Origin: Aeromicrobium sp. PE09-221
Lineage (GTDB): Bacteria > Actinomycetota > Actinomycetes > Propionibacteriales > Nocardioidaceae
Assembly: GCF_002174305.1 (NCBI RefSeq)
Contig: NZ_MIJB01000010.1
Span: 94,609 to 158,608, forward strand
Direction: 5' to 3'
DNA: 64,000 bases
Shown here: positions 17,213 through 26,845 of the stretch, piece by piece
How the letters are laid out: each line of letters opens with the position of its first letter
Numbering within the stretch: position 1 is the first letter of the stretch
Notes under the pieces: generated by a model
Database searches by the model: none
Seen by the model: the letters and a program-made list of their open reading frames with translations, nothing else
Told to the model about the DNA's origin: nothing
Made by a program: the position numbers and the translations under genes

Positions 17213-17684
17213 GCCCCGAATGTGCACCCCGCTCCGGCGCAACACGGTGCGAACACCCCCGAACACCCCCATGCCGTTGGGGGCGTTCGCAGAGTGTTTG
17301 CGCAGGTCAGAGGCCGTTCGGAAAAAAATGGAGAATATTCGGAACCCTCGCCACGCGAACACCTCCGAACACCCCCTGTCTGGAAGCGACGTGCGCGCGG
17401 GCCCCCTGGGGACGGCGTCAGGCGTCACATGCAGGGCGCCGCAGTCTGGCATGGGGTCTCGCGGCGTGACCTAGGAAGGCGGGTCGTGAACGGGTTATGA
17501 CCGGACCCAAGGTCAGGACCAGTAAAGTCCTGCCGCGGCGCTCGACCGCCGTGGCCGTAGGCAGTGCGACTGACAACTCGCGGACCCAACGTTGGCGTTC
17601 GCCTCCGCCACAAGCACGGATACGTGGGCCTAGTCTCTTCCTACACACGCCAGAATTCGACCAGCGAGGGGATGGTAGGCAACC
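17213..17684. promoter_or_regulatory. Non-coding region with iterons and an A+T-rich patch, candidate origin or operator
   Basis: This 472 bp gap separates the primase-polymerase operon (minus) from the giant cargo gene (plus). It holds the unit GCGAACACCCCC and close variants. A near-perfect double unit lies at 17249-17270 and again at 17355-17376 (21 of 22 bases equal), and an inverted unit lies at 17279-17290. The two double units start 106 bp apart, close to ten helical turns. Between them is a stretch, 17314-17343, much richer in A and T than its surroundings. Such layouts are typical of iteron origins or of operators for a dimeric regulator. Confidence 0.55.
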
Positions 17685-20600
17685 TTGCCGGAGCAGACCA
17701 GCAGCAGTAGCTCATCCGACGACGTTGGTGAATCGACTGACCTTCCTCTCACGTCAGACGCTCCAGAATCGAGCTCCGAACCTCGCCGCTCGATGTGGAC
17801 CGTCCCACGCGAAGAGCTTTTCGATGCTCTTTCGTCCCAGAGTGCCTTGTGCGGACAGCTATATCGCGAAGTGGTTGAGGCGGTCGAGGCGACTGAGTTC
17901 GATACCGGCAAGTTGGTTGTCGCCGGCCACGCCCTCCGCGAGTTGGTCAATCTCCTCCCGTCAATCTTGGGAGACGTGGACCTCCCCGAGCGGGTCCCTG
18001 ATGCGCACCTGCGTGAACAGCTCGTGGGCACATGGAACGACTACCAAGCCGATATCGCCGCTGGCACGGCCGCGCTGGGTCTCGTTCCGGACACGGTGAT
18101 GAAGGCGATGACGGCGTGGGTACAAGCTCAGGAACAGATCAGTGAGAACTCGCAGGCACGGCGAGCGGCGCTCGTCCTCGGAACGACCGAAGGCGTCGAG
18201 GACAGCAGCGTCAGAGTTGTGATTAGCGCGATCGGAGCGTTTGAGCGCCTCCGACACCCGTCTAAGGCTGACGCTGAGTTGCCGATGGACCGTGAGGCGT
18301 ACATGGGCGCCTTGACCGTCATTGAGAGTGCGATCACTAGTCGTGTCCTCGGCTTCTTCAGGGTCAAGCGACAACTTCGGGACGCGGTGGACGCTGCCAA
18401 CGTGCGAACCGGTGGCGGCGACTGGACAACCCCCTCGGCCGGCGAAGTGGCGGCAACGTTCGCTCGCGTCGGCGGACCTCAGCACCGGAGAATCTTCTAC
18501 GACCAACTTCGTAATCCTGAGTGGATCGGGCCGCTCGACCGCATCCGTGCGCTTGATGCTCCCAAGGAGCTTCAATCGGGTGCTGAGCAGCGATGGCAGC
18601 CCTGGCCTGCCGGCGAGTATCTAGTGCGCATGGCCCAGCATCGCCCGGCGGAGGTGCGAGAGGTGCTACTTCGGCTTGTCGAGAAGGACACAGCCTGGCC
18701 TGCGCCAGTCCGGCTCATCGAAGCTGCCCTCCGGATGCCGATTTCCGAGTCGCGAGCGATGGTGTCGGCGATTCACTCGCGTCTTTCCGGCGAGCTCGAG
18801 CCGCAGCTCGCTCTCGACGTGGTGACGCTTATCGAGCACCTTGCGCAGGCAGGAGAGCTGAAGTTTGCAATGCGACTTGCTCAAGCTTTGCTGCGGCCGC
18901 GTTGTGCGGACGGCGCAGGAGCTGGGGGTCGTCGGAACGTTCAGGCTGGGATCGCCGCCTATTGGTACGCAAAGGCACTCAAGCGCACGATTGCGGCGTT
19001 GAAGGACGACGGACGTCTACTTAGCACCGTCTATGCATGGCTTCGTGAAGAACAGATGATCAGCGAGTCATGGGACCTCGAGAGCGAGTGGGACTCAAGC
19101 GTCATCTGGCGGCCCTCGATCAGTGACCATGAGCAGAACTACCGCCACCATGACATAGCGGACGCGTTGGTAGACGCTCTTCGGGACCTGACCATCGCTC
19201 AACTGGAGTCCGGCCACGATCCCGAGCAAACGATGGCGACTCTTGAGCGGGACGAAATGCCTCTAGCGATTCGGATCGCGGCGTTTTCCCTGTCAGCCGC
19301 GATCGAAGGCCATCCCGACGTACTCTCGGTCGCAACCGAGTGGATACTCCGGCGTGACCTCCTTCGCCGTCCATGGAGTTTCCGTGAGTACACCCAGTTG
19401 GCCGCTGCCACTTTGCCCCGCCTGGGTGACGATGACTATCGCCGCTGGGAGGCGCTCGTGGACGAAGAGCCGGCGCTCAGCGAGACTCGCAAGCTGCGAA
19501 TCGTGGAGCACCGTAAGGATGGGGAATCAGAGGAGGAGGCGTTGGAAGCGTACGCCCAGATGCGTCGCCATGAACTCCTGTCAGCGATAGGTGCCGATGC
19601 GCTCAGAGGTCGCCTCCTCGAGGTTCACACCGAACTGGCGGCAGACCTTGGGCATTACGAGCACGCTGGCTTCCGTAGTTGGCACTCAAGCTCAACTGAC
19701 GCGATACCTCCACCGGTCGCAGATGTACTTTCCTCCTTGTCTGTCCAGAGCGTCCTCGAAACCCTTCGTTCTTGGGAGCCTGACGAGGCTCAGCCCGGCA
19801 CAAAGGCTGGATTAGCAGAGGCCCTCCAGGACATCGTGGAGGCTCGACCCAGTGAGTTCACCATGCACACGCAGTCCTTTCTCGAACTGGGCGAGCCCTA
19901 CCGCTCGCGGTTCCTCGATGGGCTTCGGAAGATCGCAGGGTCTGAGCCGGATCTCCTGGAATGGACTGCCTTTTTCAGTGGTGTCAGCGTTCTTCAGGGC
20001 CTCGTGAGCCAAGAGGATCTCGAGAGAACGTATCCATTGCGCCAGGTGTGCAGCATCATCCAAGGCGCCGTCGATGGACAGGCCACGAGAGTCCCCGCAC
20101 ATCTACTCTTGGATGCCGTCGAACTCGTAGCTCAGTGGACGGACCACTTTGACCCGAACGACGAGGACGAAACCGGGGGCGATCATCTGACTAGATCGCT
20201 CAATACGACTCGACCGGTCGTCGTCCGCACATTGATCCGCATAGCAAGGGCTGCGAAGCTCGCCCACAGCGAAGCGTTCGATTCTGAACTGGTCATCCGC
20301 GCTGTCCAGAGCGCCCTCGTCGGTCGGCTCGATCCGCGCGACTCGAGTTTGGCTGTTGCAGCTGCACTTGGCGAAGGCCTCAGCATCATGATGTGGGTGG
20401 ATGCACCATGGACAGCCTCGTGGCTCGAAAGTGCCTCGACGAGCGATGCTTGGGGCGATGCCTTCGTGACTACTGCCCTGTCAACCAACACTCCGAGCAC
20501 ACAACTGTTGAGTGACCTCTGGCCCAGCATCGACGACATCCTCGATCGCACAGCCGCTGGCGAGCCGGTGGAAGAAGGCTGGAAGTCGGATCGTTCGATC

Positions 20601-21227
20601 GTCGAAGTGATTGGAGATCACCTCATGACCCTCACCATGTGGGGCTCCTCCTCGCCGTGGCCTGAGCGCACAGAGTCGTATTTCGCTCGCGTCGACGCGG
20701 AAACGGCCTCGTCGGTCTTGGGACACGTGGGCTGGCGCTTCCTGCACACTGGCGAACCAAGTCGGGAACTGATTGAGCGCGCTCAAGCGATCTGGGACGC
20801 GCGGCAGTTGGCCGTTGAGCAGGGTATCGAGGACGCGGGTGAGCTCGCGGAGTTCTACTGGTGGGTCCACAGCGAAAAGTTCCCCGTCACGTGGTGGCTT
20901 CCTCGACTCATCCGGGTTGCCGACAGGATCGACTTCGAGGGTCGCAGTTTCATTGGAGAGCACATCGAGCAGGCAGCACGAACGCACCCGGGTGATGCGG
21001 TGGCACTTATGTCAAAGCTCTTGGGAGAGGCTGAAGAAACGCAGACATTGGCACGGTACGGGCTCGTGACCTCGGCCCCAAGTGTGATCGCTTACGGGTT
21101 GCGTTCTCCGGATCTGTCAATCAGGCACGCGGCACAAGGGTTGATGGACCTCCTGGGCGAACAGGGTGTTGTGGACATGGACGAACAGGTATCGAAAGCG
21201 TCACGGCAACTCGACCTTGAGGAGTGA
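17685..21227 (+). CDS. Giant helical protein of unknown function, candidate defence cargo
   Basis: I do not recognise this 1180-residue protein. The first 37 residues are Ser/Asp/Glu-rich and disordered. A helical N-terminal region follows, with FDTGKLVVAGHALRELVNLL near 75-95. The remainder looks like successive helical hairpins, as in HEAT or ARM-type solenoids, without a membrane segment, Walker motif, nuclease or protease motif that I can see. The marked start is a TTG at 17685; an ATG at residue 37 (17793) is an alternative, and neither has a strong ribosome-binding site. It is transcribed away from the transfer operon, convergent with the HEPN gene. Very large helical proteins next to HEPN proteins in mobile elements are often anti-phage factors, but that is inference. 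Confidence 0.75.
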   Translation: MPEQTSSSSSSDDVGESTDLPLTSDAPESSSEPRRSMWTVPREELFDALSSQSALCGQLYREVVEAVEATEFDTGKLVVAGHALRELVNLLPSILGDVDLPERVPDAHLREQLVGTWNDYQADIAAGTAALGLVPDTVMKAMTAWVQAQEQISENSQARRAALVLGTTEGVEDSSVRVVISAIGAFERLRHPSKADAELPMDREAYMGALTVIESAITSRVLGFFRVKRQLRDAVDAANVRTGGGDWTTPSAGEVAATFARVGGPQHRRIFYDQLRNPEWIGPLDRIRALDAPKELQSGAEQRWQPWPAGEYLVRMAQHRPAEVREVLLRLVEKDTAWPAPVRLIEAALRMPISESRAMVSAIHSRLSGELEPQLALDVVTLIEHLAQAGELKFAMRLAQALLRPRCADGAGAGGRRNVQAGIAAYWYAKALKRTIAALKDDGRLLSTVYAWLREEQMISESWDLESEWDSSVIWRPSISDHEQNYRHHDIADALVDALRDLTIAQLESGHDPEQTMATLERDEMPLAIRIAAFSLSAAIEGHPDVLSVATEWILRRDLLRRPWSFREYTQLAAATLPRLGDDDYRRWEALVDEEPALSETRKLRIVEHRKDGESEEEALEAYAQMRRHELLSAIGADALRGRLLEVHTELAADLGHYEHAGFRSWHSSSTDAIPPPVADVLSSLSVQSVLETLRSWEPDEAQPGTKAGLAEALQDIVEARPSEFTMHTQSFLELGEPYRSRFLDGLRKIAGSEPDLLEWTAFFSGVSVLQGLVSQEDLERTYPLRQVCSIIQGAVDGQATRVPAHLLLDAVELVAQWTDHFDPNDEDETGGDHLTRSLNTTRPVVVRTLIRIARAAKLAHSEAFDSELVIRAVQSALVGRLDPRDSSLAVAAALGEGLSIMMWVDAPWTASWLESASTSDAWGDAFVTTALSTNTPSTQLLSDLWPSIDDILDRTAAGEPVEEGWKSDRSIVEVIGDHLMTLTMWGSSSPWPERTESYFARVDAETASSVLGHVGWRFLHTGEPSRELIERAQAIWDARQLAVEQGIEDAGELAEFYWWVHSEKFPVTWWLPRLIRVADRIDFEGRSFIGEHIEQAARTHPGDAVALMSKLLGEAEETQTLARYGLVTSAPSVIAYGLRSPDLSIRHAAQGLMDLLGEQGVVDMDEQVSKASRQLDLEE

Positions 21228-21424
21228 GGGGGAAATTCGTTCCGGGCGGGGGCGTCGCCTCCGTAGGAGTTCCGACGATCGGCGCTCAGGAAATGCGGCT
21301 GACGGTACCCCGCCCCGTGCAAGGCGAGTCGGCGCACCAGGTTTTCGGAACGGGGCGTGAGTGTGGAACTGCGAGTACTGATCGAACTCCTCGAGTGGCC
21401 GGAGGGTTCAGCGCGAGCTCGCGA
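21228..21424. other. Convergent intergenic gap
   Basis: About 200 bp separate the ends of the giant cargo gene and the HEPN gene. I see no strong hairpin with a T run and no small gene with a good ribosome-binding site. Confidence 0.4.
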
Positions 21425-22786
21425 CTACTTCGGTACTTGACCCTTCTCCACCGCATCACGAACGATTGTTCCCAGGTTTCCGAGGGGGAGTGATTCTCCG
21501 AAGATGTGTCGGCTCGGTTCATTAGTGCCTGATGCCTCGTCTAGGAGCGCGGCCGTCAACAGCCAGCGACCAGAGATCTCGAGTGTATGAACGACCTGTG
21601 GGTCAAGGTCGTCTTGAGGCTGGTGCTTGAGATGGTTATCGGCTGCCCAGAACTGCTCCACCCAAGCCGTCGAATTCCCAACCCACTCCCTCCAGTTTGA
21701 GTGGACCTTCCCGACCAAGGCAGCCGGGAGCTTTTCGTCCGTCCTCCGAGCCCAATCCGCAGACCGGCGATTTGCAGCCACCCAGTACTCCATAGCCGCC
21801 GCGGTCGATAACAGCCGCGACTCTGGCGTCTGGTTTCTGACGAGCGCATGTCGAACAAGTGGGGTCACGGCGCGACGATGATTAAGGACAAGAGCGATCC
21901 AGCTCGCGATGGTTTCGATCCCGCCGATTTCTTCCAGACCGAAATTTGGGAAAGACTGACTGGCTGCAGCGGCCGCGTCGTCGGACATCATGTCCGTCTG
22001 CCAGAACTCGCACCATTCGGATCCCGGTGTCAATCTCGCTGAACCGCCCACGGACTTAACCGGCTCCCGATGAGCGATGTTCAGGAGCGCGTGAATGGCG
22101 TCGAGCCTGACAAGGTGATCGCCGATAGGTCGACGTCGGTCCGACTCGACAGCGACGCAAAGCGGGGTAGAGAACGTTCGCCGATCGAACTCGCCTGCGA
22201 CGCTCCATCCTGAACTTAGCCGAAGCGAAAACCCCTCGGCCAACTCCGCGACGGTACCTCGCCCGGGACGAAGTTCTGCGCGCCAGCCAACGAAGCCGCC
22301 GTCTTCCATGATGATGTCGTCGTGATAGATCCGATTCGAGATCCAGTCGGGAAGCCCTCCGTACTCAAGACGGACTCCGACAACGGTGTCGTTCAAGACC
22401 TCCCGCAAACGTGGATCGACAATCACGCCCGTGGAACGATACTCAGCAACGCCGATGGTGCCGGCATCGTGGGCTCTCCCGCGGATGTCGACCATGAGAA
22501 TGTTGCCAACTTCGGTTCGTCCTCCCAGCGCTCTCACGTCGGGAGGTAAGCCTCGGCCGTTGGGGGTTAACCCCTCTCCGAGCAGGCGTGCCACGACGGC
22601 GTCTTCGTTGAGTTTCAGGAATCCGGTTGCATGGCGGCGGGAGTGAGGTGGGTCCAAGGCGGGTTCGAAACGTCCCACGACCCCCTGTCGGATCCTGTCG
22701 AGCGCCTCTAGTCGCTGCATCGCGATCCTGGGCTCCCGCCATCTGAGCTGGATGATCCGCCAGACCGTTGGTTCACCACGGTTCAA
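21425..22786 (-). CDS. ApeA-like HEPN protein, probable anti-phage factor
   Basis: This 453-residue protein has the two-domain plan of ApeA-type proteins. The N-terminal beta-rich domain (about 50-240) contains the strand-rich pattern GFLKL...GNILMVDIRG and VVGVRLEYGGLPDWI. The C-terminal helical HEPN domain (about 310-420) includes TPESRLLSTAAAMEYWVAANRR, the helix that precedes the catalytic motif in this family. Where the family has Arg-Asn then four residues to His, I read ADNHLKH: Asp383 in place of Arg, with Asn384 and His388 kept. ApeA kills or arrests infected cells through RNA cleavage. The start at TTG 22786 is weak; an in-frame ATG lies at 22720. The gene is convergent with the giant cargo gene. 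Confidence 0.62.
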   Translation of the reverse strand: MNRGEPTVWRIIQLRWREPRIAMQRLEALDRIRQGVVGRFEPALDPPHSRRHATGFLKLNEDAVVARLLGEGLTPNGRGLPPDVRALGGRTEVGNILMVDIRGRAHDAGTIGVAEYRSTGVIVDPRLREVLNDTVVGVRLEYGGLPDWISNRIYHDDIIMEDGGFVGWRAELRPGRGTVAELAEGFSLRLSSGWSVAGEFDRRTFSTPLCVAVESDRRRPIGDHLVRLDAIHALLNIAHREPVKSVGGSARLTPGSEWCEFWQTDMMSDDAAAAASQSFPNFGLEEIGGIETIASWIALVLNHRRAVTPLVRHALVRNQTPESRLLSTAAAMEYWVAANRRSADWARRTDEKLPAALVGKVHSNWREWVGNSTAWVEQFWAADNHLKHQPQDDLDPQVVHTLEISGRWLLTAALLDEASGTNEPSRHIFGESLPLGNLGTIVRDAVEKGQVPK

Positions 22787-22917
22787 CTTTAGGGTCTTCA
22801 GGGCGCGCTAGCGGAAGTTCTGGAAACTCGTCCGCTCGCCACGGTTGGTGTGCTCATGCGCCATGCCTCACGCTCAGTGCAGCGTCCGAAAGAGAGGGTT
22901 GGGGAACTGGCCGCTTG

Positions 22918-25900
22918 CTAAGACGTGCGGCGCTTCTGCCAGCCCGGCGTGCTGGTGATCGTCTTGGTTCGGTCCGGCGGCTCGACCGTGCCAATGTACT
23001 CATCCGTGCGGTTGAGGACGTCGCGGTCGAGCATCTCGGTAGCGGCCTCAGAGTGTCCCTCAGCGAACGCGACCTTCAAGAGGTCCAGATGGCATACCTC
23101 GTCGAAGGGGATCGAGGAGCAGGCGATCTGTGCAGCGGTCCTGGCTGTCTCGAGGTCGCCTTCGGACATGGATCGCGTGACGACGAGGTGGGCGACGTCG
23201 GCCAGTGCGGTCGCTGCGGTTTCGTGGATGCGGTTGTCGTCGTAGAGCCAGCTCCATCCGTGACCGCTGGGGAGGGTGAACGGTGGGCCGGTGACGACTT
23301 GAAGAGCGGCGAGTAGGTCGTTTAGTCCTTCGGCGCCGCGGGCGTGGCCGCGTGCTCTGAGGCGGCGAAACAGGTCGAGGTCGACGAGGAGGTCGTCAAT
23401 TTGGTAGCCGGGTGTGCCGGTCTCTTGGTAGAGGCGGGATGCGTCGCCGGCGGGTAGGTGCGGGAGTCCGGTGATGGGGCTCGACCCGAGCCAGGCGCGT
23501 AGGTCCCTGACGTCGTTGCGCATCCGGGACTCGCTGCGTCGGAACACTTCCGCGAGTTCTCGCGATACGACTCCTTCGGGGTGCAAGGCGATGTATGCGG
23601 CGAGTTCGAGGAGCACTGGCCGGCGCCGGTCAGTAGGAGCAATCGACCCATGGGCAAAGAGAGCCACCGGGCCAAGGACGGTGAGTTTGGGGAGACGGCA
23701 TTCAGGGTCGAGCCACGCGGCGAGGTCACGGTCCAGATCAGGGTCGGCTTCGATCAGCTTGTCCGCCACGTGCTCCGGGACGATCGGCGCGAGTTCGGCG
23801 ACGTCCTCGGCGGTGGTGGCGGCAGCGGCCACGTAGTCCCCAGTCGTCCCGGGTAGGAGACAGCGGTCACCGGCGGGCCCCGAGGGACGTGGCTGGACGA
23901 GGTCCTCGCGGACGGCTCCTGCTTGGTCGATGAGGGTCTGAAGGTCGTCGGCCGGGTGTTCGAAGACCGGGGCGGGCACGGTGGGGGTTCCGCGGGCAGC
24001 GTCGACGATGGCAGCGCAGGTTGTCGCCTCGGACTTCGTCAGTCCTGCTGCCTGCAACTCCAGGTCCCCTTCTCTGATGCGGAGTCGGCCCGCCGGGTCC
24101 ACCTCGACGGTCAGCGCGGCGGACGCCGCGGATGAGTCCACCGCGACCACGGCGACGCCGAGTCGTCGGGCGGGAGCAGCGACGAGGTCGCTCAGTTCAG
24201 CGTGATCAATGCCGCTGGCGGCGATGATGACGCGGAAGGGGTCGGGGTCTCCGGAGTTGGCGGCATGCGAGGCGCGGATCTGATCGACCAGCGGTCTGAT
24301 CTCTGCGGGCTCGGGGTGGTGGTGCAGGCGGAGGTCGTCGAGTCCGTGTAGTTCGGAGGCGACTCCGATGGTGTGGACCTCCACGAGGACGGACCACGGA
24401 CTGAGCGCGAGCTCGGCTGCGAGGTGGCGTGCGAGGGCGTCCACACGCTCGGCGTCGCCGGTCAGGTCGACGGTGCCGAAGTGCTCGAGATTGACCAGTT
24501 CGAGTGCGCCCGTGTCGGTCTGGCCGATGCTCACGAGTAGGGGGTAGGGAGGCAGGACGTCGAGATCCGCGACGTCGCTGTCGGTGGTGAGCTTCCACTG
24601 CCGTCCGCTGCCGGACCACGGCGCTGGCAGGGTCGCGGGCTGAGCCAGGTGGATGTCCAGCGTCCTGGTAGTCAGCGAGACGTGCTCCAGCTGCGGGTGC
24701 GGTTCGTCTCTGGTGTCGAACTCGGCGGCCAGATGCCGCAGGGCACGGTCGAGGAACTCCAGAGTGCCCGCGACGCCGACACCCACGTCGGCAGCGGTCT
24801 TCTCGGTCGGCTGCAGCTCGGTCGGGGTCGGAGCGAGGACCTGTCCGGGGCGGCGGTAGCGCAGTTGGGTGCGGCGATGTGCTCGCAGCGCCAGGAAAAG
24901 GCAGCCGGCAAGCACGGTCCCTCCTGCCGTGAGGCCCGGGACCAGCCACCCCGGCGAGGCGACGTCGTCGACTTCGGAGGATGCCGGAATAGTTGTCGGT
25001 GCCGCGGAGTTGTCGGTCTCGGTCGTCTGCTCGATTGATCGTGGTGCGCGGGGCGAGATCGCTTCTTGCGGGGCGGGATCGGGACGGGAAGGAACGACGC
25101 CATTCTGTGTCGCCGGCCTTTGCGCGGCGGGCTGACTTGTGGCCGGGATGGTCAGGGTCCACCCAGGGACGATCAGGTCTGGGTCGGTCAGGCGGCCGCC
25201 ATGGGGCTGCGCGATATGTGTGGAGGCGTCGAAGATCTCGCCGTAGCGCTTCGGGTCGCCGAGTTCGCGGTCGGCGATGTCCCAGAGGGTGTCGCTTTCC
25301 TTGACTACGTAGCTGCGTGTTGACCGGTCGGCCTGGGTCTCGTCGAACGTGGGGACGCGCAGTGCGAGCCCGATGGGGAGGAAGTCGGGCCGTCCGCCGA
25401 GGACGTCACGGTTGAGATCGACCAGCTCGGTGTAGCGGGTGCCGTCGCCGAGCACCCGCTGTGCGATCTTCCACAGGCTGTCGCCCCGTCCGGTCGTGTA
25501 GGTCGTGGTGGGTTTGGCCGGCTTTACCTGTTCTGTCGCCGGTGGGTCGGTGTCGTGGGGGACCGGTGCACCAGGTGAGGCCGTAAGAGGTTCGGTGTCG
25601 AGTCGCGGGACCGGTACGGCGGCGTGAGTGGCCGGGACCGGGATCGAGGGCACCGCCCCGGGTGTGGCGATGAAGGCCAGGGCGGCGACGGTCACGAGTT
25701 GACTGGCGGCGTGTTGCGGAAGTGCGAGCCCGGGCAGTGGCGGGATCCGGAGTCCGCGAATCTGGGCGATGATCTCGGCCACCAAGCTGGCAGCGACGAC
25801 AGCCCAGGCGATCCAGACGGCGATGGTGAGCAGCAGCAGGGCCAGGGTGCCGTCGTCGCGGCGGGTGAGGATGCTGGGCATGCCGGTGATGTCGTCTCCC

Positions 25901-26001
25901 GAGGGGGTGGCTCCGATCGCCAGCAGGAGGACGGGCACGCCGGCAACGAAGGCGACGATGGCGAGGGTCGCGGCAATACCGTGGAGGCGTTGGCGGGTCA
26001 T
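22918..26001 (-). CDS. Membrane LysM-BTAD transcriptional-regulator-like protein
   Basis: This 1027-residue protein is the last gene of the pilus operon. Membrane spans lie near residues 8-30, 52-75 and 98-115. Two LysM peptidoglycan-binding motifs follow at about 168-215 (GDSLWKIAQRVLGDG) and 230-290 (SDTLWDIADRELGDP). A further span lies near 350-370. The cytosolic C-terminus has a winged-helix-like segment around 790-850 (LLELAAYIALHPEGVVSRELAEVF) and a BTAD helical domain (about 870-1000). Such proteins could sense the cell wall and pass the signal to transcription or assembly. The ATG overlaps the TadG-like stop as ATGA, and a GAGAGGGAA signal precedes it. The stop is TAG. Confidence 0.8.
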   Translation of the reverse strand: MTRQRLHGIAATLAIVAFVAGVPVLLLAIGATPSGDDITGMPSILTRRDDGTLALLLLTIAVWIAWAVVAASLVAEIIAQIRGLRIPPLPGLALPQHAASQLVTVAALAFIATPGAVPSIPVPATHAAVPVPRLDTEPLTASPGAPVPHDTDPPATEQVKPAKPTTTYTTGRGDSLWKIAQRVLGDGTRYTELVDLNRDVLGGRPDFLPIGLALRVPTFDETQADRSTRSYVVKESDTLWDIADRELGDPKRYGEIFDASTHIAQPHGGRLTDPDLIVPGWTLTIPATSQPAAQRPATQNGVVPSRPDPAPQEAISPRAPRSIEQTTETDNSAAPTTIPASSEVDDVASPGWLVPGLTAGGTVLAGCLFLALRAHRRTQLRYRRPGQVLAPTPTELQPTEKTAADVGVGVAGTLEFLDRALRHLAAEFDTRDEPHPQLEHVSLTTRTLDIHLAQPATLPAPWSGSGRQWKLTTDSDVADLDVLPPYPLLVSIGQTDTGALELVNLEHFGTVDLTGDAERVDALARHLAAELALSPWSVLVEVHTIGVASELHGLDDLRLHHHPEPAEIRPLVDQIRASHAANSGDPDPFRVIIAASGIDHAELSDLVAAPARRLGVAVVAVDSSAASAALTVEVDPAGRLRIREGDLELQAAGLTKSEATTCAAIVDAARGTPTVPAPVFEHPADDLQTLIDQAGAVREDLVQPRPSGPAGDRCLLPGTTGDYVAAAATTAEDVAELAPIVPEHVADKLIEADPDLDRDLAAWLDPECRLPKLTVLGPVALFAHGSIAPTDRRRPVLLELAAYIALHPEGVVSRELAEVFRRSESRMRNDVRDLRAWLGSSPITGLPHLPAGDASRLYQETGTPGYQIDDLLVDLDLFRRLRARGHARGAEGLNDLLAALQVVTGPPFTLPSGHGWSWLYDDNRIHETAATALADVAHLVVTRSMSEGDLETARTAAQIACSSIPFDEVCHLDLLKVAFAEGHSEAATEMLDRDVLNRTDEYIGTVEPPDRTKTITSTPGWQKRRTS

Positions 26002-26423
26002 TGTTCGTTCCCTCTCATGGTGCGGACGAGTCGAGCTGACGCGTGGCCGGTCACGGGTAGGTCACCGATGCCGACGAGACTCAGGAACTTCGGCCGGTAC
26101 GTGTCGGTGACGCGAACGGTGATGGTGTCGCCGCCGTGAATCGACACCGACCCGCTCACCCCGGCAGCGGTGAGGAACCCTCGGGCTGCCGTTCGACCGG
26201 CGGCGGTGTCCACGGCGAGGTAGCGGCCTTCGGCGGCCGGTGCGGCGGCCACGTGTTGCCCCCCGGCTCGGGCTGCCTGGGCGGCGAGGTTGTGGACGCG
26301 TTGCTTGGCGTGGACTTGGCCGCCGAGGTCGACGGCCAGCCCGACCAGGATGGTCATCACGATGGTGGTGGTGACGAGCCACAGACTGATCGAACCGCGC
26401 TCGCGCCGGCGACGGGCAGTCAT
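25998..26423 (-). CDS. TadG/TadE-like pilus assembly protein
   Basis: This 141-residue protein has the pseudopilin plan: a basic N-terminus (MTARRRRERG), a hydrophobic helix at about 12-33 (ISLWLVTTTIVMTILVGLAVDL), then an outside domain. The segment DLGGQVHAKQRVHNLAAQAARAGGQ after the helix is characteristic of TadG-like proteins of actinobacteria. It is joined by ATGA overlaps to the TadE gene upstream and the LysM-BTAD gene downstream. The product would be a minor pilus subunit or assembly factor. Confidence 0.78.
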   Translation of the reverse strand: MTARRRRERGSISLWLVTTTIVMTILVGLAVDLGGQVHAKQRVHNLAAQAARAGGQHVAAAPAAEGRYLAVDTAAGRTAARGFLTAAGVSGSVSIHGGDTITVRVTDTYRPKFLSLVGIGDLPVTGHASARLVRTMRGNEQ

Positions 26424-26845
26424 GAGCGTTCCGTCCAGGTGTCGATGGGACTGGAGGTGTGTGCCCGGATGGTCCGGGCGCCAGGGACGCCGGGGACGGC
26501 CAGGTCCGACAGGTCGAGGCGGCACGTGACGGTCACGTCCACGAAGCCGGGTTCGCCGACTCGTTTGGCGAAGCCGGAGACGTCGACCTCGACCGTGATC
26601 TGGGTGCAGTCGATCTGTTGGTTGGCAAGGCTGGCGCGTGCAGCGGCGTGCGCGTCGGTGCGGGCGTGGTCGCTGGTGCGGGAGATCGACGCGGAGCGGG
26701 CGGCGTCCGCGGCGGCGGACTCGACGGCTCCGTGGGCGGTGGCGGTGCGGCCGCCGAAGATGATCAGCCCGACGAACAGGATGAACGCCGGCAGCCCAAT
26801 GACGGCCTCGATCGTGGCCGAGCCGCTCTCTGGACGCGGGGTCAT
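26420..26845 (-). CDS. TadE-family minor pseudopilin
   Basis: This is a 141-residue TadE-type protein. MTPRPESGSATIEAVIGLPAF begins with the short polar leader and the SATIEAVIGLPAF motif typical of TadE, followed by a hydrophobic helix (about 10-35) and an outside domain with two cysteines (DCTQI and TVTCRLDL). I chose the ATG at 26845, which overlaps the upstream TadE stop as ATGA; a longer reading adds 19 residues without support. It is one of two TadE genes in this operon, and together with the TadG-like protein would form minor parts of the Flp pilus. Confidence 0.8.
   Translation of the reverse strand: MTPRPESGSATIEAVIGLPAFILFVGLIIFGGRTATAHGAVESAAADAARSASISRTSDHARTDAHAAARASLANQQIDCTQITVEVDVSGFAKRVGEPGFVDVTVTCRLDLSDLAVPGVPGARTIRAHTSSPIDTWTERS

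Noticed and set aside
17249..17376. CRISPR array
   Set aside because: Units are 12 bases, partly adjacent and partly inverted, without regular spacers or cas genes.
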